Origin: Paraburkholderia nodosa DSM 21604 | GTDB lineage: Bacteria; Pseudomonadota; Gammaproteobacteria; Burkholderiales; Burkholderiaceae | NCBI RefSeq assembly: GCF_000519185.1 | Contig: NZ_JAFA01000025.1 | Location: 1-64,000, forward strand | Direction: 5' to 3' | DNA: 64,000 nucleotides | In this document: one piece after another, positions 1-7,316 of the stretch | How positions within the stretch are numbered: position 1 is the first letter of the stretch | How the letters are laid out: the number at the start of each line of letters is the position of its first letter | Translations under genes and position numbers: made by a program | Notes under the pieces: generated by a model | The model's input: only the letters and a program-made list of their open reading frames with translations | The model's database searches: none | What the model was told of the DNA's origin: nothing

Positions 1-270
1 CTGATGCGTATGGGCCGGACATGTCCCGACCTTGATGCGACGCTGTTCTTCGATCCTGACGAGATTCACGGTGCCCACCTGCTGCTGAAAATACGACGAC
101 CGTCGAAACCGCTCGGACTCAACGAAATGATCCGACTGGTGGCGCGGTGCGGTGGCTTCCTCGCTCGCAAAGGCGACGGCGAACCGGGCGCAAAGACGAT
201 ATGGCAAGGTCTGGAGCGCGTCATGACGGCAGCGGAAACTCTACGCGGACTGCGCCATGAACTCGCGTAG
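1..270 (+). mobile_element. IS4/Tn5-like transposase, C-terminal part (gene enters from left edge)
   Basis: The reading frame is open from base 1 and stops at 268-270. The visible ~89 residues contain the blocks DPDEIHGAHLLLKIRRP and GGFLARKGDGEPGAKTIWQGL, which I recognise from the C-terminal end of IS4-family (IS50/Tn5-like) DDE transposases. The catalytic core lies outside the window, so activity cannot be judged. It is followed within 25 bp by a terminal-repeat-like motif and then by the cut end of a resident gene, so this is the right end of an inserted element. Confidence 0.8.
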
Positions 271-274
271 TCCG

Positions 275-293
275 AGATGTGTATAACGCGGTG
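275..293. repeat. IS right terminal inverted repeat-like end
   Basis: AGATGTGTATAA at 275-286 equals the inner 12 bases of the Tn5 mosaic end in the orientation expected for the right terminus. The outer 7 bases (CGCGGTG) do not match Tn5. The position, just after the transposase stop and at the point where the neighbouring minus-strand gene stops looking like protein, fits an element boundary. The exact outer base is uncertain because the left end and target duplication are outside the window. Confidence 0.55.
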
Positions 294-581
294 GGTTATA
301 GTGCCCTTCGAAATCTCAAGCCACCTCCTGTTTAACTCACTTGGACGACCTTTCTCAGTCTCGTCTGTCTCGACGCTTGTCAAAACTAGTGAAATCAGTT
401 CCTTCGATTTCTCGTACTTGACAAAAGCACCCGACCATTTGACAGAGTCATCGAAATATGTCCGCAACTCGAAACGCACGGGTTTGTCGCCGCTCGAACT
501 GAAGCAGTAGTCTTCCATACTCATCTCGCAATAAGCTGGGGCGGAGATTATCAATACAAGAAAACCGAGTAATTTTTTCAT
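287..581 (-). pseudogene. Exported T6SS immunity-like protein, 3' end removed by IS
   Basis: The start at 581 gives a clear signal peptide (MKKLLGFLVLIISAPAYC) and a credible mature segment to about residue 97 (blocks FELRTYFDDSVKWSGAFVKY and KGRPSELNRRWLEI). Beyond that the frame only reads the antisense of the IS transposase (Arg/Ser-rich, to 66). The gene is therefore truncated by the insertion sequence. It lies 50 bp downstream of another signal-peptide protein and of a cell-wall hydrolase effector on the same strand, so a periplasmic immunity role is inferred. An XAC2610-like lipoprotein family is possible but not proven. Base composition is AT-richer than the T6SS core. Confidence 0.7.
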
Positions 582-631
582 GACTTACACGGAGTCATGC
601 CTGTGTCGTATGAATTTGCATATAAAAACAA

Positions 632-1093
632 TCAATTCCTCTTTAGTTTTGTGACGCAAATTCTCGGCTCATTCCCTGAGAAATATGTACTCTGAATAAC
701 TCTCTTTTTGCTGTCAAGCTTTAGATTCAAAAACTCATCTCCGCAGGCGGGTGACTGCTCTTCAAAATCTCTTAGCTTCCTTGAGTAAGTGAAGATCCGG
801 TAAACTTCGTAAACCCCCATTCCCTCATCCAGATACGATATCGCAAAGCCCTTCTTCCCATCGAATCGATAGTCCCCTATGCTCAAATGCAGTTTCGATT
901 CGGTATCGACATCAATACTCTTCTCGACCACTCCTTCTCTATCGGTTATTTTATACGTGACCTTTCCATGACCCTCTGAAACTACAGCGTCAATTCCGTC
1001 GACTGGCCGAAAATGAATCCCCTCGGCCTGCACTGACGAGCATGCACAAGCAAAGCAAAAAATCAGGTTAGATAGAATCTTTCGAATCAACAT
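632..1093 (-). CDS. Putative periplasmic immunity protein of the adjacent effector
   Basis: This 153-residue protein has an N-terminal signal peptide (MLIRKILSNLIFCFACACSSVQA) and a mature part with several cysteines (SPACGDEF, PRICVTKL). I do not recognise a named domain. It starts 5 bp after the stop of the M23/GH19 effector on the same strand. A small exported protein directly behind a peptidoglycan-attacking T6SS effector is the usual arrangement for a cognate immunity protein in the periplasm. Function is inferred from position and export signal only. AT content is higher than in the tss genes, as is common for exchanged effector-immunity cargo. Confidence 0.6.
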   Translation of the reverse strand: MLIRKILSNLIFCFACACSSVQAEGIHFRPVDGIDAVVSEGHGKVTYKITDREGVVEKSIDVDTESKLHLSIGDYRFDGKKGFAISYLDEGMGVYEVYRIFTYSRKLRDFEEQSPACGDEFLNLKLDSKKRVIQSTYFSGNEPRICVTKLKRN

Positions 1094-1098
1094 TTAAC

Positions 1099-3510
1099 TC
1101 ACTCCGGCTTATGCAGATCGGCTTGCACTTGACTTTTCGGGTGTGGCGGCGTGATCATCCGCACCATATCCGTCACAATTGAATCCATCAACATTCCAGC
1201 AATGTACAAAGAATAGGCATGACGCTCATAGTATCCGTTAAATCCGCCATTGACTAATCGGCTCACAAAGCCAACATTCGTCGCCGAAAAAATTCGATCG
1301 GCCACGCGGTTTATGTTGATTCCCTCTGAAAATGACTTCGAAACCCAGTAAAATCCACCGGAATCACATGCCAGGTCATAATCCTCGGCGACCGCGTCTG
1401 GGTCAAACCGCGGAGCCCAATGTATCAACTGGCCGCCATCAGCCGGGTTCGCCGTATAGTGCTGGGAGGTCGACGTTATGCGTGGTTGCGCAGCGGCGGA
1501 CGGGAGCCGCTCAACATAGGCACCTGAGTGATCGGGCAGTTTCCTGTAGTCTCCGTATTCGCGATAATTCCCAGCCCACGTTAGTTGCATAATCCCGCGC
1601 CCATAGAAGGCAGTATAGTATTGCGTTGCAGGGTTCGCACTCGAATATTGGCCAAAACCCCATTCGTGGAGCAATCTCCTTGTTCCACCGAGATTTCGCC
1701 ACTGCGCCGTCTCCAACAGGACCTGAGCCAGGAAGATGGAGATTCTCTGTTTGTCTGGGCCGAGATATTTCCGGATGCAGTTATTGAGTGCTACGACGTG
1801 GGAAGTGATCCGAGCGTGCGCTTCAGCCCTGGTAAGCGTGTAGATATGGTTACTGGTCGTGATCGCGGTGCGCGGATTCCCGCTCTCGCTGTAGAAAAGA
1901 TAGCGCGGGAACGTCAACGATAATTCATCAACGCTCAGCCACCCGCACTTCCTGAAATGCCGGATGAATTTCAATGGATGAAAAAACCACAATTCCTCGG
2001 ACGTTAATCCGGTTTTGTCCCAGAATTGGAACTTCTTGAGCAACGCCAGAAAGTCGCTGTACCCAGTCCCGGTCGGATCGAGTATTTTCTGCTTGCCATA
2101 GAAGCCATCCGGATCATTCAGGGCCGCGTACCGGCTTTCGTTCTGACTGCCATCCCACTCAGTCGGTGCGTGGCAGACAAAACCTTTGAGGACGGTACGG
2201 ATTGCATCGTTGCTTCGCACATAGTCGCACAGTGCGTCCTCGTCCTCGGGTTCCTCTGGCAACCAGACGGATGCCGCGACGTCTCGCACGATCTTTTTTA
2301 ACTGATCAACGTCGCACATTCCATCATTCTTGAACGGCGTATTGCCATTGCTCTGGCTGAGCTTCTCCCACCCCGCGAAGAACGGGAAGTCGGCATCCGA
2401 AAGCTTGATGATCGAATCGGAATTGACGTCGACATATCCTTCATTTCCCGAGTCGAACGTTATCCGCATCCAGGTTGTGCGCGCTGCTCCGGTCGCCAAT
2501 ACCGGTTGAGTCGACAGGATCCGTCCGAAGCGAAGGAGTTCATACCCGTCGCTCGGGCAACCCGGGTACAAGCTTTTCGCCCGGTTGTAAAGGTTGTATT
2601 CATATCCCGGCTCCCGTACTGGCTGCGATGTCAGCGGAGTCCGCGTACCGTCCTGCGCCACGCTCCACACGCTCGTGAATTTGTCGCCCTTGTGAAACCA
2701 GGATTCTACGTGCAAAGGGCACCCTGTGTTCGTTCCATCCTGTAGCGGGACAAATTCCACCCCGTTCAGAAGGTATTCAACTCCGCCTTGAGGTTTGTTG
2801 TGAGTAACCATACCATCAGGCAGCTTCTTGAACGTCTGATCAGCAGGAATGACAAAGTAGCTGTGCCCCCAGTAGTCGGTACCGGCCGGCGTCGTCGGTT
2901 GTCTATTGTCTAGTTGCGTACTGCCGAAGTAGGCGTCGAAGTCGCCCGGCAACATGAAAATTTCAAAGTGGATCTGGTTTTGGCCATGACAACGTCCGGC
3001 CAGCCCAAGCACATCTTTCCTGTATACCTTCGCTCCTGCGCCCGATTGCGCAGGCGGTGGCGCAGTCGGAACCATGACCGCTTCGCCGGGCGAAGGTGTT
3101 CGTAGAAATTCCGCCAAACTGTCCAGGCTTACGCCCAAGCTTGTATAGCCGTCCAGTTCAAGCAGATGCATGTACAACGAATAGAACGTGATGGACCGGC
3201 CTTCGCCGGTTTCAGTCTGATGCTTGAGCAACACGAAGCCGGCGTTGCTGTCCAGCTTGCCGCTGCCGCCGTCGATCGCCTTCTGGCACACCCGGTAGGC
3301 GACGACCTCTCCGTCTGCAATCGCACGAACCCGTTCGTTCTGCGTGGCAGGCATCAGGTGAACACCTGTATGCCAGCGTCGGTCAAATGCGATCGGATAG
3401 ATGCCATGAGCCAGTTCGAACTGATCGACCGCATCCATCATGGGATCGATCTGCTCACCGTTGCTGGACGTCAGTCCCGCGTCAGGCAGGAAAGGAGGGC
3501 TGATAATCAT
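1099..3510 (-). CDS. T6SS cell-wall hydrolase effector, M23-like plus GH19 lysozyme-like domains
   Basis: This 803-residue protein carries two apparent peptidoglycan-acting domains. Residues ~25-200 resemble an M23/LytM peptidase: HTGVH at 47-51, LYMHL at 112-116 and QIHFE at 179-183 correspond to the HxxxD, H and HxH metal motifs, although the first motif has His where Asp is usual. A middle region (~230-450) has an SH3-like stretch. Residues ~580-780 show GH19 features: LAQVLLETAQW with the likely catalytic Glu near 600, GRGIMQLTW near 636, and VNGGFNGYYER. There is no signal peptide, as expected for VgrG-delivered cargo. It starts 5 bp after vgrG, suggesting coupled translation, and is followed by immunity-like genes. 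Confidence 0.8.
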   Translation of the reverse strand: MIISPPFLPDAGLTSSNGEQIDPMMDAVDQFELAHGIYPIAFDRRWHTGVHLMPATQNERVRAIADGEVVAYRVCQKAIDGGSGKLDSNAGFVLLKHQTETGEGRSITFYSLYMHLLELDGYTSLGVSLDSLAEFLRTPSPGEAVMVPTAPPPAQSGAGAKVYRKDVLGLAGRCHGQNQIHFEIFMLPGDFDAYFGSTQLDNRQPTTPAGTDYWGHSYFVIPADQTFKKLPDGMVTHNKPQGGVEYLLNGVEFVPLQDGTNTGCPLHVESWFHKGDKFTSVWSVAQDGTRTPLTSQPVREPGYEYNLYNRAKSLYPGCPSDGYELLRFGRILSTQPVLATGAARTTWMRITFDSGNEGYVDVNSDSIIKLSDADFPFFAGWEKLSQSNGNTPFKNDGMCDVDQLKKIVRDVAASVWLPEEPEDEDALCDYVRSNDAIRTVLKGFVCHAPTEWDGSQNESRYAALNDPDGFYGKQKILDPTGTGYSDFLALLKKFQFWDKTGLTSEELWFFHPLKFIRHFRKCGWLSVDELSLTFPRYLFYSESGNPRTAITTSNHIYTLTRAEAHARITSHVVALNNCIRKYLGPDKQRISIFLAQVLLETAQWRNLGGTRRLLHEWGFGQYSSANPATQYYTAFYGRGIMQLTWAGNYREYGDYRKLPDHSGAYVERLPSAAAQPRITSTSQHYTANPADGGQLIHWAPRFDPDAVAEDYDLACDSGGFYWVSKSFSEGININRVADRIFSATNVGFVSRLVNGGFNGYYERHAYSLYIAGMLMDSIVTDMVRMITPPHPKSQVQADLHKPE

Positions 3511-3515
3511 CGGTT

Positions 3516-6041
3516 CTAGCGCGACAGGTTATAGACGTTGCTGATCTTCAGATCGCCTTGCGGAAGCGCAGGCAACGGCGCTTCGAGATTCGCTGGGCCT
3601 TCGAACGTATGCGATGCTGCCTTAACGGTGAATTTACCCGGGCAACGGATTTCGACGTTGCCGCTCTCGAGCGTGATGCTTGCGCCGCCGCTCGTCACGA
3701 CGACTTTTTGCTTGGCGGCAATCAGGACGTCTTCACCCGCGCTCATTACACGAAGCTGTTTCTCGGAAATGAGATCCATGCCATCGCTCTGCGCCTGAAT
3801 CTCGACCTTTCCCTTCGCCGCAAAGAGCTTCATCCCGGCGTTCTGAACGAACAGGCTAATTTTCTCGGCCACGCTGACAATCAGCGACTTTCCGGATGCA
3901 ACATGCGTGCTTTCTCCGCTGACAAGATTCAGGTGCTGGTCGGCCGTGACACGCGTCGACTTCTCGGAGGAAATGCCTATGCCGGACGGGCTGGCCAACA
4001 ATATGAGCGGCTCCTGGAACGCATTTGCGCTTCCGGTCCCGCCTCCTGCCGTTCGGCCGCCGCTCGACGACCCTGACACGGCATGTTGTGCCGCCGACGA
4101 ATATTGTTTGAGCGAGTCGAATTCGGCCTGCAGATCTTCGGCGTTGCGCTGTCTGGCTGCATCGGAGAGACCCTTGGTCACGTTCTCGGCGCGCGAAAGC
4201 TGTTGCTGCGCACTGGCAGTATCAAACGGTTGGCTTCCTGACGAGGTGGTGTGCGTCGTCACATACAGCCCTTTGTTCGCTCTCACCGCACCATACGAAT
4301 CCGTCTTCAGGTCGAACCCCGAGCCGAGATAGGAACCGCGCGTATTCCCGCTCTGGTCGATCAGATACCCCAGGTGAAGCACGCTATTTCCCGTACTGCT
4401 GAACAACCTCGCCCGATTCTGCCCCGTCGCATCATCGAGAACCATTTCGTTAAAGCCGGAACCCGAATACTCTTTCGACCGGTAGCCCGAGAGAATACCG
4501 TTGCTGTGCCACTGCGGCTGGACGCTTCCGTTGTAGACGCGATGCAGGACGATGGGTCGGTCGCAATCTCCGCCCACATACCCGATCAGCACTTCTTCGC
4601 CGACCCGAGGAACGTGAACGCTCCCGTAACCGCCCCCCGTATCCGACTGCGCGACCCGCACCCAGCACGAAGCGCCCGCATCTCCAGAATTCTGCCGGTC
4701 CCAGATGAACATCACCTTCACCCGGTTCAGCTCGTCCGTGTAGACCTCTTCACCCTGTGGTCCAACGACGATAGCCGTCTCCAGGTGCATCTCCGGCTTC
4801 TTGTGCTCGAACGGGCTGCGGTACGGAACCGTCACACGCTGCGCCTCAACTTCGACCAGATAAAAACCTGCGGAACCGTCTTCCTGGGTAACCGTTTCTC
4901 CGGTGTGCCCGGATTTGGCCCGCGCCAGTTCGTTCTGCAGGCTGTGCGGAAAACTCGTTGCGTGGTCCGAGAGCGGCAAGTTGTTTTCGATGTACCGGCG
5001 CACCTTGATCACGGCGAATTCTCGCTGGCTCGCCGAATCGTGATCGTGCTCCGGGTGACCGGTCAATTCGAAGCGCAGTCCCGCATCGATACCGCGAACG
5101 CCACCCGCAGCGTAGAAACGCTTGGCCCGCGATTCCCACTCTTCCAGATGAACTCTTGAAAGCTGCTCGCCGCGAGTCTGGTCCGAGTACGTATAGGCAC
5201 CGGTATATTCATAAACCTCGGCCTGCTCCGGCAAATCCCCCTGGTTCGCCATCGACGGCAGCGTTGTCCCTTTGGGATTGACCGCCGACGACGGTGCCTT
5301 GTAGTCGAACGTGCGCGTCGTATGCACCGTGCTCTGCAACGTCCGCGAACCCGACCATTGCGTGAAGGCGTCCGGTTCGCTGCCAGTGCCCGACCGGTAG
5401 AACGTAACCGGATTCGGCGACACCTCATCGAGTGAGTGGATGTCGTCGGTCACGACCAAGGTATGTGACTTGCCGTCCTTGGCCTGCCGCCAGAAGCCGA
5501 ACAGACCTTCTTCTTCCATCAGCCGGTGGACAAAGTTCCAGTCGGTTTCGCTTTGGCGACAATACGAGCGTTGCGGCAGCGGCTTGCTCAAGGCGAACTG
5601 GAACTGGCCGCGCGCCTGCGGATGCTCGTTGAATACGTCCGTGATGATGGCGTCGGCGCTCTTGTCCTGCCAGTACCGCATGTCGCTGCGGAACTGGAGA
5701 AAGTGCATCCATGAGGCGTAAGTCAACTGGTAACTGGTGAGGCTGCCGTCCGCGCCGAGCCTTCGGGCCGTATGAATATAGCCGTTGACCGGGAGATAGG
5801 ACTTGTCCGCTTGCTGAATCCACAGCGTCATTGGCTGCGCAATGAGCTTCTTGAGCTCGATGTCGCCCGCCGTGGACACCAGATCGAGCGTACCACTGAA
5901 ATCGCGCCCCAACTCCGAACAAAGAACAGACCTGCGCGGCACGAGCGCACTATCCGGCAATGCTGGAATATCTGTTTTGATCAGGCGGTCCTGCTGGATC
6001 AGACCGCCCTGAATTATCTGGACCAATTCAGTCAGGTTCAT
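3516..6041 (-). CDS. vgrG: VgrG/TssI spike protein with DUF2345 C-terminal region
   Basis: This 841-residue protein matches the T6SS spike. It has a gp27-like N-terminus (LTSYQLTYASWMHFLQ, ADAIITDVFNEHP, RSYCRQSETDWNFVHRLMEEEGLFGFW). A gp5-like OB region follows (VMFIWDRQN, CWVRVAQSDTGGGYG, VPRVGEEVLIGYVGGDCDRPI), then a DUF2345-type beta-helical tail (~residues 640-800; LLASPSGIGISSEKS, GMKLFAAKGKVEIQAQSDGMDLIS). It trimerises as the puncturing tip and carries the effector encoded immediately downstream. It sits 84 bp downstream of tssA on the same strand. No PAAR or DUF4123 adaptor gene is visible beside it. Confidence 0.95.
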   Translation of the reverse strand: MNLTELVQIIQGGLIQQDRLIKTDIPALPDSALVPRRSVLCSELGRDFSGTLDLVSTAGDIELKKLIAQPMTLWIQQADKSYLPVNGYIHTARRLGADGSLTSYQLTYASWMHFLQFRSDMRYWQDKSADAIITDVFNEHPQARGQFQFALSKPLPQRSYCRQSETDWNFVHRLMEEEGLFGFWRQAKDGKSHTLVVTDDIHSLDEVSPNPVTFYRSGTGSEPDAFTQWSGSRTLQSTVHTTRTFDYKAPSSAVNPKGTTLPSMANQGDLPEQAEVYEYTGAYTYSDQTRGEQLSRVHLEEWESRAKRFYAAGGVRGIDAGLRFELTGHPEHDHDSASQREFAVIKVRRYIENNLPLSDHATSFPHSLQNELARAKSGHTGETVTQEDGSAGFYLVEVEAQRVTVPYRSPFEHKKPEMHLETAIVVGPQGEEVYTDELNRVKVMFIWDRQNSGDAGASCWVRVAQSDTGGGYGSVHVPRVGEEVLIGYVGGDCDRPIVLHRVYNGSVQPQWHSNGILSGYRSKEYSGSGFNEMVLDDATGQNRARLFSSTGNSVLHLGYLIDQSGNTRGSYLGSGFDLKTDSYGAVRANKGLYVTTHTTSSGSQPFDTASAQQQLSRAENVTKGLSDAARQRNAEDLQAEFDSLKQYSSAAQHAVSGSSSGGRTAGGGTGSANAFQEPLILLASPSGIGISSEKSTRVTADQHLNLVSGESTHVASGKSLIVSVAEKISLFVQNAGMKLFAAKGKVEIQAQSDGMDLISEKQLRVMSAGEDVLIAAKQKVVVTSGGASITLESGNVEIRCPGKFTVKAASHTFEGPANLEAPLPALPQGDLKISNVYNLSR

Positions 6042-6125
6042 GCCAATTCCATATTGTTGTACTTTCCGGGCGATGCAAGCGGCGCTGCCGATTTCCCAAA
6101 CCTCGCAGCGAATGAATCAACACCC

Positions 6126-7247
6126 TCAACCCGCATCATCCGTCTTCACACCAAGCATCTCGCGAATCTGCGCGAGCGTGCCATCGTCTTTCACCACGGT
6201 CGAAAGCCACTTGTGCAGCGGCATTTCCGCCCACTCCGCCGCCTTGTCCGCGAGATAGGCGGCCGGGCTATGTGGTTCGGTCTCGCGAAAGAAGACCGCG
6301 ACCGCACGCAGTTGCGCAACGGCTTCGGCACGGCTCTGTATGCCCGCGTACGCGCGGACCGGCATTCGAATCGGATTCGCCATGGTGTCCTCAACCGCCA
6401 AAGGTGTCTTGAAGCTCGGTTCCGCGCGCTCGACCGTCACGGGCGAAGCGGCAGGCTGCACGGCAGGCTCCAAAGCCTCCGCATTCAGGTTCACGCCCAC
6501 ATCACGCGCGAACCGCTCCGCGAGTCCATATACGCTCTCGCAGGCCTCGCGCGCTTGTCTGAAGCTCGGCGCCGCATCCCCGGCGCGCGCCTCGAGCACC
6601 GTATCGAGCGCAGCGAGCGCAGCTTCGAAGGCTTTCAGTTGCGCGAGCAACGTTCTATAGAAAACTGCCGGCGTGGCCCGTTTCGAGGCGTCGATCTGCT
6701 CGACCGAAGGCTTGCCGCGCGCGATATCGTCCGCGTGATCCGGATCGCGTTTGACAGCCTGCGCGACATGCATCGCGACATCCCAGTCAATCGCGCTGAA
6801 AGCCACACCCGACTGCGTGAGCGGCACCGAGCGCAACAATTCCGCCGTGCGGCCCGCGAGCCACGCGACATTGCCGAGCCGATACTCCGTGTCGTCCCCG
6901 TCGGGCAATGGATGCACCTGCTCCCAATACTGCTCGACAAGTCCAGTCAGGAGCGCATAGCCCTGCGTGAGCCCCGGCACGCCCTCCTGAATGGCGAGCG
7001 CCTCGGTGAGCCACACGGCCAGCCGCAAGTCCTTCGTCTGCGTGCGCAGCAACGCCGTGCAGCGTTCGACGACAAAAGGCCAGTCGGCTTCCTTGATCTC
7101 GGTGATCCACTCGCCCTGGTCGAGCGACGGGTCGTCGAAGCGGCGTGCATGCTGGATCGCGTCGAAGTCTGCCGAAAACAGCAGGTCGGCGCCGCACGGC
7201 GACGCTTCATCAATGGGCGCTAGCAGCGCGGTCGTGTCAGTCGACAT
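6126..7247 (-). CDS. tssA: TssA, T6SS baseplate/cap protein
   Basis: This 373-residue protein begins with a typical ImpA N-terminal domain (LLAPIDEASPCGADLLFSADFDAIQ, WLTEALAIQEGVPGLTQGYALLTGLVEQYWEQVHP, residues ~8-115). It has an Ala-rich linker around residue 270 and a short C-terminal block (MPVRAYAGIQSRAEAVAQLRAVAVFFRETEPHSPAAYLADKAAEWA), a motif shared by short TssA proteins. TssA links the membrane complex, baseplate and growing tail tube in the cytoplasm. It is 69 bp downstream of tssH and is the last core gene of the minus-strand operon before the vgrG cargo. Confidence 0.93.
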   Translation of the reverse strand: MSTDTTALLAPIDEASPCGADLLFSADFDAIQHARRFDDPSLDQGEWITEIKEADWPFVVERCTALLRTQTKDLRLAVWLTEALAIQEGVPGLTQGYALLTGLVEQYWEQVHPLPDGDDTEYRLGNVAWLAGRTAELLRSVPLTQSGVAFSAIDWDVAMHVAQAVKRDPDHADDIARGKPSVEQIDASKRATPAVFYRTLLAQLKAFEAALAALDTVLEARAGDAAPSFRQAREACESVYGLAERFARDVGVNLNAEALEPAVQPAASPVTVERAEPSFKTPLAVEDTMANPIRMPVRAYAGIQSRAEAVAQLRAVAVFFRETEPHSPAAYLADKAAEWAEMPLHKWLSTVVKDDGTLAQIREMLGVKTDDAG

Positions 7248-7316
7248 GGCGTTCTACATAAAGGCTAAGGCGGCGGGCTTCGCGTGAAGCTTGGCGGCCG
7301 CATTTCATGGTCAGGG

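Noticed and set aside
5772..7223. 483-codon open frame on the plus strand
   Set aside because: It is antisense to vgrG and tssA, Arg/His-rich and without domain features; it is a GC-codon shadow.
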